A stretch of DNA of 64,000 bases from Flammeovirgaceae bacterium UBA2338. Lineage in GTDB: Bacteria > Bacteroidota > Bacteroidia > Cytophagales > Cyclobacteriaceae. The notes under the pieces were generated by a model. The model saw only the letters and a list, made by a program, of their open reading frames with translations, was not told where the DNA came from and did no database searches. Positions within the stretch are counted from its first letter, which is position 1. The number at the start of each line of letters is the position of its first letter. Positions 36,074 to 44,644 of the stretch are shown here, piece after piece. The stretch covers positions 18,533 through 82,532 of the forward strand of contig DDUM01000061.1 of NCBI GenBank assembly GCA_002344795.1, read 5' to 3'. The position numbers were made by a program, and so were the translations under genes.

Positions 36074-36619
36074 CTAATCCATCTTTATTTTCTTCAGCCC
36101 CATCCGCCTGCGTCTTTTATTGAGGTCTTTAATATCCTCCACAGGAAGCAGTTGTCCTGAATGGTCAGTTTGAGTTCCATAAATTTGAGGCTGCCCATTC
36201 TGAATCAGAATCCTGTCTTTCATGGTAGCCAAGTCCGATGGCCTGGATTCGCCCTCATTAACAGATTCTTCCAATAAAGGATAAAACTTTTCGCGAACAC
36301 GATTATCCTGCGCATGTTGAATCACCATAAACAAAGTACTATTGGCCAGCTCTCCTATTTTGGATTTTCCAAGCCAACCATATCTTGAAATAATATTTTC
36401 TACTTTGATCAACGCCAATGAGTCAAAATTCTGAATTAATAAATTCAAGGAGTCCATTTGTGGAGATTCGTAACCAAACCGTTTAATGGTAGGCGTTACA
36501 TTTTGTCGAAGGCGCAGAGAGGCCTCATTTATATGCTCTAACTCTTTCCTCAGGCTATCCAAATTTTGAGCACTGCCTATTCCTAGGGAAATGCTCCAGA
36601 AAAAAATAATTAACTTAAT
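36074..36619 (-). CDS. exported hypothetical protein with non-canonical start
   Basis: The first canonical start is TTG at 36562 (LDSLRKELEH, 162 residues), but it removes an obvious signal peptide. The same frame continues upstream with (I)KLIIFFWSISLGIGSAQN, cleavable after SAQ, beginning at an ATT codon at 36619; no ATG, GTG or TTG occurs before the in-frame stop at 36653-36655. I therefore start at ATT 36619, either a rare initiation codon or a mutated or misread ATG. The mature part is helical (NLLIQNFDSLALIKVENII, GWLGKSKIGELANSTLFMVIQHA) with ENGQPQIYGTQ-like segment and a basic end; it resembles DUF6624. It is downstream of another exported protein gene. Confidence 0.7.
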   Translation of the reverse strand: MKLIIFFWSISLGIGSAQNLDSLRKELEHINEASLRLRQNVTPTIKRFGYESPQMDSLNLLIQNFDSLALIKVENIISRYGWLGKSKIGELANSTLFMVIQHAQDNRVREKFYPLLEESVNEGESRPSDLATMKDRILIQNGQPQIYGTQTDHSGQLLPVEDIKDLNKRRRRMGLKKIKMD

Positions 36620-36644
36620 AAAAAGAAATGGTGGCTTCGTATGG

Positions 36645-37001
36645 CTACTGATCTACGATATCAGAAATTTTATATTTCTGAATAATGTAATAGAGGAAAT
36701 TGAAAGAAAGGGCGTCTTCTTCTTTCTTGCCATCAGGGGATTTTTTACTTGCTTTTGCTTTTGTGGCTTTGACAGAAACAGAATCTCTACTTACTACATT
36801 AGTAGTAGTTGATCTGTAAGACCTATTCTCATTGACATCGTATATCAATGATTTATCTTCATTTAAGTTTAACTCCTGATAACTTGGCTCTTGAAAATTT
36901 GGATATGGGAAACCACCATCCTGAGCAACGACATCTTGCGAGAGCAAGACTATGCAACCGACTGTACAGACTGCCAGAATATATGGTAATTTGCCGTTCA
37001 T
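36645..37001 (-). CDS. small exported hypothetical protein
   Basis: A 118-residue protein with a signal peptide (about 1-26; VGCIVLLSQDVVAQ). The mature part is Asn/Ser/Lys-rich, with SYRSTTTNVVSRDSVSVK and a Lys/Ala block, and ends in an aromatic segment (LSFNFLYYIIQKYKISDI). No family is recognised. It lies upstream of the ATT-start gene on the same strand (25 bp) and diverges from csaA. Confidence 0.72.
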   Translation of the reverse strand: MNGKLPYILAVCTVGCIVLLSQDVVAQDGGFPYPNFQEPSYQELNLNEDKSLIYDVNENRSYRSTTTNVVSRDSVSVKATKAKASKKSPDGKKEEDALSFNFLYYIIQKYKISDIVDQ

Positions 37002-37069
37002 ATTATCTACACCCTTTTTGTGATTAACGGTAAAATAAGGTTAAGAACACTAAATTATGAAATTTTGAT

Positions 37070-37402
37070 ATGATAACATGGGATGAGTTCAATAAAATTG
37101 ATATTAGATCGGGTACAATTGTTCGTACTGAGGCCTTCTTAGAGGCAAAAATACCCGCTTTTAAGGTTTGGGTCGATTTAGGGCAAGAATTGGGCATTAA
37201 AAAATCCAGTGCCCAAATCACAAAAAATTACAATTTGGAAGAGCTGGTGGGCAAACAGGTAGTCTGTGTGGTTAATTTTCCTCCCAAACAGATAGCTTCT
37301 TTCATGTCGGAGGTGCTGATAACAGGCTTCCCCGACAATGATGGAAATGTAGTACTCACCACCATAGATAAATCCGTTCCCAACGGATCTCGGTTATATT
37401 AA
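37070..37402 (+). CDS. csaA: CsaA-type tRNA-binding/chaperone protein
   Basis: A 110-residue homodimeric OB-fold protein of the Trbp111/CsaA type: MITWDEFNKIDIRSGTIV, FKVWVDLGQELGIKKSSAQIT, GKQVVCVVNFPPKQIASFMSE. The domain matches the tRNA-binding region of MetRS and PheRS. In Bacillus CsaA has export-related chaperone activity. It lies 3 bp before murF-alr, probably co-transcribed. Confidence 0.95.
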   Translation: MITWDEFNKIDIRSGTIVRTEAFLEAKIPAFKVWVDLGQELGIKKSSAQITKNYNLEELVGKQVVCVVNFPPKQIASFMSEVLITGFPDNDGNVVLTTIDKSVPNGSRLY

Positions 37403-37405
37403 GCC

Positions 37406-39862
37406 ATGTTTTCTTTCTCACAACTCCCCGACTTTCTTGAGGGTCAAATGCTTCAGCTCATCAAAGATGAGACCATTGAATATCTCGTTATTGACAGTCG
37501 CAAGTTATTCGTTTCTCCGAGAAGTTTATTCTTTGCAATAGAAGGTGTACGCAATGACGGCCACGCCCATATTGCTACAGCCTATGAACAAGGAGTAAGG
37601 TTATTCATCATAGAGCGCGATATCGAAACTGAGCGATTTCCTGAGGGTAGTTTTTTGAAAGTGAGCTCGAGTTTAAAGGCCCTCCAAAGTTTAGCAACTG
37701 TTCATCGCAGTCAGTTTGGTTATTCTGTCCTCGGTATTACCGGAAGCAACGGAAAGACAATTATAAAGGAATGGCTCTTCCAAATGCTTTCGTCAAAGCT
37801 CAAGTGTGTCAAGAATCCAGGAAGTTATAACTCACAGGTCGGGGTTCCGCTTTCTGTTTGGCAAATGAGCCATCAGCACGAATTCGGAATATTTGAAGCG
37901 GGAATTTCCTTGCCCGGTGAAATGGAAGCATTACAAAAAATAATTCAGCCTTCCATTGGATTATTTACTATGCTCGGCTCAGCTCATGATGAAGGTTTCT
38001 CTTCTTCAAATGAAAAACTGCTGGAGAAACTCAAGCTATTTGAGTCCTGCCAAACCATCATTTATTGCTATGATGATCCGGCAATAAGAAAAGGAATCGC
38101 CAGTATAAAAAAACCATTCCAGGAATCAATCAGTTGGGGCGAAAGTGAAGGGTCAGATATTTTACTTGAGTTCAATAACGTCAAATCAATATCAATTACG
38201 GGTAAATTTGGCCAACAGAGCTTTGTTCTTCCGTTTGTGGATACCGCCTCACAACAAAATGTCATGCACTGTATAATGGTGCTTTTGCACCTTGGGTACA
38301 CCGAACAAGAAATTCAGGAAAGGATAGACCAATTGAGGGCTGTACCTATGCGCCTGGAGTTAAAGCAAGGTATCAATCAATGTCAAATCATTGATGACAC
38401 GTACAATAACGACCTAGGTGGTTTGCGCATCAGTTTGGATTTTTTAGAAGGCATTAACATGCCAAAAAGGACGCTCATACTGTCTGATATATTACAATCA
38501 GGATTGACACTTGACAAGTTGGCTCAGTATGTGTTTGATCTTATTAGGGAAAAACAAATTCAAAAATTTATAGGAATAGGATTTGGGTTTCACTCCCAGC
38601 AGCAGCTCTTTAAGGATCTAAGAATTGAATCCAGCTTTTATCTGACTACAGAAGATTTTCTCAAAGAAACAGATTGGAATTCTTTTGTACATGAAGCCAT
38701 TCTTGTAAAAGGTGCCAGGGTATTTCAATTTGAAAGAATCACAAAACTACTACAGAAAAAAGCCCATGGTACCACTATGGAGGTTGATCTGAGCGCTATG
38801 GTTTATAACCTCAATTACTTTCGTTCTTTGCTTCAACCCGATGTGAAGTTAATGGTGATGGTGAAAGCATTCGCCTATGGAAGTGGAAGCAATGAGATCG
38901 CGAGCCTATTACAATACCATCGGGTAGATTACTTAGGGGTAGCCTATACAGACGAAGGCGTTGACTTAAGGAATAACAATATTGATTTGCCCATCATGGT
39001 TATGAATCCCAGTAAAGATAGCTGGGGGATCATGCTCGACCGAAACCTGGAGCCTGAGATATACAGTTTGTCTTTACTCAGGTCTTTGGTGGAATATTTA
39101 AACGGGAAACCCTGTTTAATTCATTTGAAAATTGACACTGGGATGCACAGATTGGGCTTTGAGCTACAGGAGTTGTCTGAGGTAGTACAAATTCTTTCCA
39201 GCAATCACAACGTGAAAGTGGCCTCTGTCTTCTCCCATTTGGCCGGTGCGGATGACCCGGTGCATGATGACTTCTCTTCCGAACAGGCTAAACGCTATAA
39301 TGAGGCCTTGAATTTGATTCAGGATAAGCTCAAAATCAATCCTATTAGGCACCTTCTCAATTCCAGCGGCATCTTACGACTTCCTGAATACCAACTCGAT
39401 ATGGTAAGGTTGGGTATTGGGCTCTACGGAATCGATCCTACAGGCGCATTCAACAACAAACTCCAATCGGTCGCCACCCTTAAAACGGTAGTTTCACAGG
39501 TTAAAAAAATAAAGCCTGGTGAATCAATAGGTTACAGCCGAAAAGGCAAAGCCACAAAAAGCATGACTACCGCCACCATTGCTATCGGGTACGCTGATGG
39601 TTATTCCAGAAGCTTTGGAAATGGTGCAGGGCAGGTAAGCATCCGTGGTAAAAAAGCCACTGTAGTTGGCAACGTATGTATGGACATGACCATGGTGGAT
39701 GTAACTGATATTCCAGAAGTAGCAGAAGGAGATGAGGTAATCATTTTTGGAAAGGACAATTCAATCCATGAGGTTGCTGCTCAGGCACAGACAATACCCT
39801 ATGAAATACTAACCAACACCAGTGAACGAGTAAAGCGCATCTTCATTGCTGAAGGAATTTAA
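37406..39862 (+). CDS. bifunctional MurF ligase / alanine racemase
   Basis: An 818-residue fusion. The N-terminal half (about 1-450) is UDP-MurNAc-tripeptide:D-Ala-D-Ala ligase with the P-loop GSNGKT (113-118) and the Mur motif DDTYNNDLGGL. The C-terminal half (about 455-818) is alanine racemase with PLP Lys487 (VMVKAFAYGSG), MDMTMVDV and the catalytic Tyr region IGYGYSR-like GESIGYSRKG. The fusion makes D-Ala and adds its dipeptide to peptidoglycan precursor, and is typical of Bacteroidota. It overlaps the small convergent gene by 4 bp. Confidence 0.96.
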   Translation: MFSFSQLPDFLEGQMLQLIKDETIEYLVIDSRKLFVSPRSLFFAIEGVRNDGHAHIATAYEQGVRLFIIERDIETERFPEGSFLKVSSSLKALQSLATVHRSQFGYSVLGITGSNGKTIIKEWLFQMLSSKLKCVKNPGSYNSQVGVPLSVWQMSHQHEFGIFEAGISLPGEMEALQKIIQPSIGLFTMLGSAHDEGFSSSNEKLLEKLKLFESCQTIIYCYDDPAIRKGIASIKKPFQESISWGESEGSDILLEFNNVKSISITGKFGQQSFVLPFVDTASQQNVMHCIMVLLHLGYTEQEIQERIDQLRAVPMRLELKQGINQCQIIDDTYNNDLGGLRISLDFLEGINMPKRTLILSDILQSGLTLDKLAQYVFDLIREKQIQKFIGIGFGFHSQQQLFKDLRIESSFYLTTEDFLKETDWNSFVHEAILVKGARVFQFERITKLLQKKAHGTTMEVDLSAMVYNLNYFRSLLQPDVKLMVMVKAFAYGSGSNEIASLLQYHRVDYLGVAYTDEGVDLRNNNIDLPIMVMNPSKDSWGIMLDRNLEPEIYSLSLLRSLVEYLNGKPCLIHLKIDTGMHRLGFELQELSEVVQILSSNHNVKVASVFSHLAGADDPVHDDFSSEQAKRYNEALNLIQDKLKINPIRHLLNSSGILRLPEYQLDMVRLGIGLYGIDPTGAFNNKLQSVATLKTVVSQVKKIKPGESIGYSRKGKATKSMTTATIAIGYADGYSRSFGNGAGQVSIRGKKATVVGNVCMDMTMVDVTDIPEVAEGDEVIIFGKDNSIHEVAAQAQTIPYEILTNTSERVKRIFIAEGI

Positions 39863-40011
39863 CCGCACCCCAGGTTCTTTTTTAAATCCCGGTCGGGTAG
39901 CCCCACATATTCCGGATCTTCAGTTTCTTCTGGCGTGATGTCCTTCTTTACATCTGCCTCCTCTTCATTCAATTCAGTTGATTTTGGGTCTGTTTTGTCT
40001 TTTTCTATCAT
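39859..40011 (-). CDS. small acidic protein with C-terminal DLKKNLGCG
   Basis: From the ATG at 40011 this is a 50-residue Asp/Glu/Lys-rich protein (MIEKDKTDPKSTELNEEEAD) ending PDRDLKKNLGCG. The end looks like a conserved Bacteroidota small-protein tail with a single Cys. A GTG at 40071 would give 70 residues but leave only 26 bp to the divergent feoA start, so I prefer the ATG. Function unknown. Confidence 0.65.
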   Translation of the reverse strand: MIEKDKTDPKSTELNEEEADVKKDITPEETEDPEYVGLPDRDLKKNLGCG

Positions 40012-40097
40012 AAAGAGATCAACAACCTTTGGGTAAACATGGTTTATTTGGTGCTCAACAATTAACTTCACGCAGTTTTAATTTAATCTAAATAAAG

Positions 40098-40331
40098 ATG
40101 GCAGATCTTGCCAAAAATGTTGCTCAGATGAGCCCTGGAGAAACTGCCGTAATCGCAGGATTCATATCGCATGAGCTTTCCAATAAGCTATTGGAAATGG
40201 GTTTTTTGCCTGGATCGGTAGTAAAATTCAATTTTAAAGCTCCTTTTGGGGATCCCATATGTGTCACTATTTCAGGTTATGATATTACTCTGCGTTTGGA
40301 GGAAGCTGCCATGATCTCCATTTTAAATTAA
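40098..40331 (+). CDS. feoA: ferrous iron transport protein FeoA
   Basis: A 77-residue SH3-like protein (MSPGETAVIAGFIS, LLEMGFLPGSVVKFNFKAPFGDPICVTISGYDITLR in segments, EEAAMISI). It assists FeoB in Fe(II) uptake. It is 9 bp upstream of feoB. Confidence 0.96.
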   Translation: MADLAKNVAQMSPGETAVIAGFISHELSNKLLEMGFLPGSVVKFNFKAPFGDPICVTISGYDITLRLEEAAMISILN

Positions 40332-40340
40332 ATCCACTAA

Positions 40341-42446
40341 GTGAAAAGGTTGAAGGTCGCATTAGCAGGAAAGCCTAATTCAGGGAAGTCATCACTTTTC
40401 AATCAACTGACGGGTCTCAGTCAAAAAACTGGAAATTTTCCTGGGGTTACGGTTGACAAAAGAACGGGCACAACCCGGCTCGATGAAAATACTCAGGCAG
40501 AAATAATTGATTTACCTGGCATCTATAGCTTGTACCCAAGGTCTCTGGATGAAAAGATTGTAGCAGAAATATTTTCAGACAGGAGGAACAATTATTTCCC
40601 CAACAAAGTAATTCTGGTGGCTGATGCCACCAACCTTCAAAGTTCGTTATTGCTTCTCACTCAGCTTATCGACCTTAGATTACCAACTGTGCTCGTACTC
40701 AACATGGTTGATCTTGCCGCCAAGTCGGGCCAGAATATTGATGTGATTAAGCTTTCCATAAACCTCGATTTGCCCGTTGTCCTGGTCAATGCGCGTACGG
40801 GGCAGGGCATTAAAGAATTGAAAAAAGTATTGGCTGGACACATTCCTGTTTCCCGGCAAAAAATTTATTCGATTGACGAGGAAATCCTTCCTGCTGTTGA
40901 TAAAACAAAGCAACACTTTAAGCTCGAGTCAAACTATGAAGCCTATCAATACCTGCAACAGGTGGAAAACCTTTCCTTCTTGCGCGAAGAAGATAAAGCA
41001 TTTATAGAGTCACTGGCCAAACAGTACGAGTTCTTCCCGGGCAAGTACCAGGGAGCCGAAACCATAATCAGGTATCAATACATTCAAGACCTATTGGGTA
41101 AGGTGGTTTTAAAAACCGCTGATACCGAATGGAAGCGGTTCTCGCATCGCATCGATAAAGTATTGACACACAAAGTATGGGGCTATCTCATATTTTTCAG
41201 TATCCTGTTTTTAATTTTTCAATCCATTTTCGCGTGGGCGCAAGCTCCGATGGATTTCATTGACTCCACCTTTGCAAACCTCAGCAATGTGTTGAAAGAT
41301 GTCTTCCCTGAAGGCCCATTCTTCGATTTGATCACACAGGGGATTATACCCGGTATTGGTGGCATTCTGATTTTTGTGCCGCAGATAGCCATCTTATTTG
41401 CTTTTATCGCAGTATTGGAAGAAACAGGATATATGTCACGGGTGGTCTTTTTGATGGATAAAGTCATGCGTAAGGTTGGCATGAGTGGAAAAAGTGTGGT
41501 TCCTTTAATCTCAGGATGGGCGTGTGCCATCCCAGCCATCATGGCTACCCGCACCATCGAAAACTGGAAGGACAGGCTCATTACCATTTTTGTAACGCCA
41601 CTCATGAGCTGCTCCGCTCGTTTACCTGTCTATGCAATTCTGGTGGCCTTAATTATCCCTGACGACAAACTCTTTGGCTTCTTTAATTTTCAGGGGATTG
41701 CACTGATGGGATTGTACTTACTCGGGTTTTTAGCTGCCATTATTTCAGCATTGGTAATGAAGTGGATTATAAAATCTAAAGAACGGAGCTACCTGATCAT
41801 GGAGCTGCCGACATACCGAATGCCGAAGTGGTCCAATGTTGGCTTTACTATCGTAAGTAAAACCAGAACGTTTGTCTTTGAAGCCGGGAAGATAATCCTG
41901 GCCGTATCCATCGTACTGTGGGTATTGGCGAGTTACGGCCCCGCCCAACAAATGAGTCAGGCTGAAAGTGTCATAGACGCACAAATCGATAATAATGAAG
42001 TAGCTGTTGACCAACGAGAAAGCTTACTGATGGCCTATCGTCTTGAACACTCCTATGCGGGGATCATTGGTAAAGCGATTGAGCCCTCCATTACTCCTTT
42101 AGGATACGACTGGAAGATTGGGATTGCATTAATCACCTCTTTTGCTGCCAGAGAAGTTTTTGTGGGCACGATGGCCACCATCTATAGTGTGGGCAATACG
42201 GAGGATCAAACGACCATCAAGAGCAGACTTCGAGCGGAAATCAACCCTGACACGGGCGGCCCAAGGTTTACTCTTGCAACAGGCCTTTCATTGCTTGTCT
42301 TTTACACTTTTGCAATGCAGTGCATGAGTACGCTGGCCGTTGTAAAAAGAGAAACCAATGGATGGAAATGGCCCATGATTCAATTAGTATACATGACCGC
42401 TCTCGCCTACATTTCAGCGTTAATTGTTTACCAGCTCTTTTCATAA
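40341..42446 (+). CDS. feoB: ferrous iron transporter FeoB
   Basis: A 701-residue inner-membrane Fe(II) transporter. The N-terminal G domain shows G1 GKPNSGKSS (10-18), G3 DLPGIYSL and G4 NMVD; a helical spacer follows, then the transmembrane core with two Gate domains (GILIFVPQIAILFAFIAVLEETGYM, ISGWACAIPAIMATR; GYDWKIGIALITSFAAREVFVG). The start is GTG. No FeoC follows; a TerB-domain gene does. Confidence 0.97.
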   Translation: MKRLKVALAGKPNSGKSSLFNQLTGLSQKTGNFPGVTVDKRTGTTRLDENTQAEIIDLPGIYSLYPRSLDEKIVAEIFSDRRNNYFPNKVILVADATNLQSSLLLLTQLIDLRLPTVLVLNMVDLAAKSGQNIDVIKLSINLDLPVVLVNARTGQGIKELKKVLAGHIPVSRQKIYSIDEEILPAVDKTKQHFKLESNYEAYQYLQQVENLSFLREEDKAFIESLAKQYEFFPGKYQGAETIIRYQYIQDLLGKVVLKTADTEWKRFSHRIDKVLTHKVWGYLIFFSILFLIFQSIFAWAQAPMDFIDSTFANLSNVLKDVFPEGPFFDLITQGIIPGIGGILIFVPQIAILFAFIAVLEETGYMSRVVFLMDKVMRKVGMSGKSVVPLISGWACAIPAIMATRTIENWKDRLITIFVTPLMSCSARLPVYAILVALIIPDDKLFGFFNFQGIALMGLYLLGFLAAIISALVMKWIIKSKERSYLIMELPTYRMPKWSNVGFTIVSKTRTFVFEAGKIILAVSIVLWVLASYGPAQQMSQAESVIDAQIDNNEVAVDQRESLLMAYRLEHSYAGIIGKAIEPSITPLGYDWKIGIALITSFAAREVFVGTMATIYSVGNTEDQTTIKSRLRAEINPDTGGPRFTLATGLSLLVFYTFAMQCMSTLAVVKRETNGWKWPMIQLVYMTALAYISALIVYQLFS

Positions 42447-42499
42447 GTTGATTGTTTCATAAGTCCCTATTCTCATTATATTTATGGGTTTAAGAAATT

Positions 42500-42883
42500 A
42501 TGAGCCACAATAAAAACTATCACCTCGGGGTATTGTACCTCATGCGTCTTCTTATCAACGCAGATGGAATTGTTGATATCAGTGAAAATGATGCGCTGAA
42601 CAAAGTAAAAAGGTACGAAAGCATTCCTGAGCCTACCTTGATCGAATTTGAGAAAGACATTCTCAATAAAAGGGAGAAGGAAGTCTATCAGACAGGAATT
42701 GATTTCATCAATTTGTGTTCAGATGAAGAAAAGATGAATGCATTTGTTCACCTCTACAAGATGTCTGAGGCCGATGGCCGTGTACACGTAAAGGAAGTTC
42801 GGCTTTTACTCTATTCCATCAGACAGGCAAAAATAGAATTTAATGATGTGGTTGCTAAAGCAAAACAACTTAAATACGGCTAG
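42500..42883 (+). CDS. TerB-domain protein
   Basis: A 127-residue all-helical protein of the TerB/DjlA-like family (HLGVLYLMRLLINADGIVDISE, FVHLYKMSEADGRVHVKEVRLL). The paired acidic loops ADGIVDISE and ADGRVHVKE are the metal-binding signature of TerB. Proteins of this type are linked to TerC exporters and stress responses; here feoB is upstream and a second TerB-like protein and a TerC lie 2-4 kb downstream. Cytosolic; exact role unknown. Confidence 0.85.
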   Translation: MSHNKNYHLGVLYLMRLLINADGIVDISENDALNKVKRYESIPEPTLIEFEKDILNKREKEVYQTGIDFINLCSDEEKMNAFVHLYKMSEADGRVHVKEVRLLLYSIRQAKIEFNDVVAKAKQLKYG

Positions 42884-42914
42884 CCATCATGGCTCCTGTC
42901 CGGTAAATTATTTA

Positions 42915-42922
42915 TAGGTTTG
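42915..42922 (+). promoter_or_regulatory. -7 box TAGGTTTG before purK
   Basis: An exact TAnnTTTG box ends 8 bp before the purK ATG, implying a nearly leaderless transcript. No clear -33. Confidence 0.45.
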
Positions 42923-42930
42923 CGGCTCCA

Positions 42931-44073
42931 ATGAAGCCACAATATTATCAGAATAACTTTAAGCTAGGCGTGTTAGGCGGAGGCCAACTCGGCCGAATGT
43001 TGATACAATCGGGAATTGATTTCAACATCTCTTTCTCCGTTTTGGATCCCGATGCCAACGCTCCGTGCAGTCAACTGGCTCCTTTTACAGTAGGAAAACT
43101 TACTGATTTCGATACCGTCATTCAGTTTGGGACTACTTGCGATCTGATTACAATCGAGATTGAAAACGTAAACACGGAAGCCCTGAAGGAACTAGAGAAA
43201 AGAGGAAAGAAGGTTTTTCCACAACCATCAATCATAGAGTTGATACAGGATAAGAGAGTACAAAAGCAATTTTATGTTGACAATGGAATTCCCACGGCTG
43301 AATTTGTATTAACAGAAAACAAAAGCGATGTGTTAAAACACAGTGCCTTTTTGCCTGCCGTAAATAAACTGGGCAAAGAAGGCTATGATGGTAGGGGTGT
43401 GCAAATGATGCGAAACGAGCAGGAGCTGGAGAAGGCCTTTGATGCCCCTGGTTTGTTAGAGAAGCTCGTTGACTTTGAAAAAGAAATAGCCATTATCGTA
43501 GCCAAAAATGAAAAGGGAGAAATTGTTTCCTACCCAGCGGTAGAGATGGTTTTTCATCCGGAAAAAAATCTGGTAGAATATTTATTTGCACCCGCTGAAC
43601 TTACAGAAACCATTAAACAAAGGGCGGATGATATTGCTCGTAAAGTAATTGATCGATTAGGGCTGGTGGGCATTCTCGCAGTAGAAATGTTTGTGACCAG
43701 GGTTGGTGAGGTATTGGTGAATGAGGTGGCTCCACGGCCCCACAATAGTGGACATCAAACAATTGAAGCCAATGACACTTCTCAATATGAGCAGCATTTG
43801 CGGGCAATCTTAAACCAGCCATTGGGAAGCACCAAAATGCGTATACCCAGTGCCATGGTAAATCTGCTGGGAGAAGACGGATTTACTGGGGAAGCAAAAT
43901 ATCAAGGAATGGAAGCGGTATTGGCTCTGGAAGGAGCACACGTTCATCTCTACGGTAAGAAAATCACCAAGCCTTTTAGAAAAATGGGGCACGTAACAAT
44001 TGTGGATGACAACATGGAAAGTTTAAGGAAGAAAGCCAACTTTGTGAAAGACAACCTTAAAATAATAGCATGA
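42931..44073 (+). CDS. purK: N5-carboxyaminoimidazole ribonucleotide synthase PurK
   Basis: A 380-residue ATP-grasp enzyme: KLGVLGGGQLGRML at the N-terminus, ATP-binding region with KLGKEGYDGRGVQ and the catalytic ENVNTEA/EVAPRPHNSGHQTIEA segments. It makes N5-CAIR from AIR, bicarbonate and ATP. It overlaps purE by 4 bp. Confidence 0.97.
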   Translation: MKPQYYQNNFKLGVLGGGQLGRMLIQSGIDFNISFSVLDPDANAPCSQLAPFTVGKLTDFDTVIQFGTTCDLITIEIENVNTEALKELEKRGKKVFPQPSIIELIQDKRVQKQFYVDNGIPTAEFVLTENKSDVLKHSAFLPAVNKLGKEGYDGRGVQMMRNEQELEKAFDAPGLLEKLVDFEKEIAIIVAKNEKGEIVSYPAVEMVFHPEKNLVEYLFAPAELTETIKQRADDIARKVIDRLGLVGILAVEMFVTRVGEVLVNEVAPRPHNSGHQTIEANDTSQYEQHLRAILNQPLGSTKMRIPSAMVNLLGEDGFTGEAKYQGMEAVLALEGAHVHLYGKKITKPFRKMGHVTIVDDNMESLRKKANFVKDNLKIIA

Positions 44074-44579
44074 GCAAACCATTAGTAGGAATTATCATGG
44101 GTAGCCAGTCAGACTTAAAAGTCATGAGATTGGCTGCGGATCTTCTGGAAGAAATGGAAGTGCCTTATGAAATCACCATTGTATCAGCACACCGTACGCC
44201 AGAACGCATGGTAGAATATGCCACATCTGCCAGAGCCAGGGGCCTAAAGGTAATTATTGCTGGTGCAGGAGGAGCTGCGCATCTACCCGGCATGATTGCC
44301 TCCATGACGTCTTTACCAGTAATTGGTGTTCCTATCAAATCATCTAATTCTATTGATGGATGGGACTCCATATTGTCTATCCTTCAGATGCCTGGAGGAG
44401 TGCCTGTAGCCACTGTTGCGCTTGATGGCTCAAAGAATGCTGGAATCCTTGCAGCCCAAATTATTGGTACAAGTGATGCGGGGCTCGCCAAGCGATTGGA
44501 TAAATACAAAGAAAATCTAAAAAACAGCGTCCTTTCTACAGCTGCCGAACTCGAGAAGTCCGGCCTGCCCAAAGCTTAG
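44070..44579 (+). CDS. purE: N5-CAIR mutase PurE
   Basis: A 169-residue octameric mutase (class I): IIMGSQSDLKVM at the CAIR phosphate site, VSAHRTPERMVEYA with the catalytic His, and GAGGAAHLPGMIAS. It converts N5-CAIR to CAIR in purine synthesis, the step after PurK. Confidence 0.97.
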   Translation: MSKPLVGIIMGSQSDLKVMRLAADLLEEMEVPYEITIVSAHRTPERMVEYATSARARGLKVIIAGAGGAAHLPGMIASMTSLPVIGVPIKSSNSIDGWDSILSILQMPGGVPVATVALDGSKNAGILAAQIIGTSDAGLAKRLDKYKENLKNSVLSTAAELEKSGLPKA

Positions 44580-44644
44580 TCCATTAGCTACTGAATATCC
44601 ATAGATTTTAATTATCTTTTCAGTTCCGTTCAAACTGATCCAGA

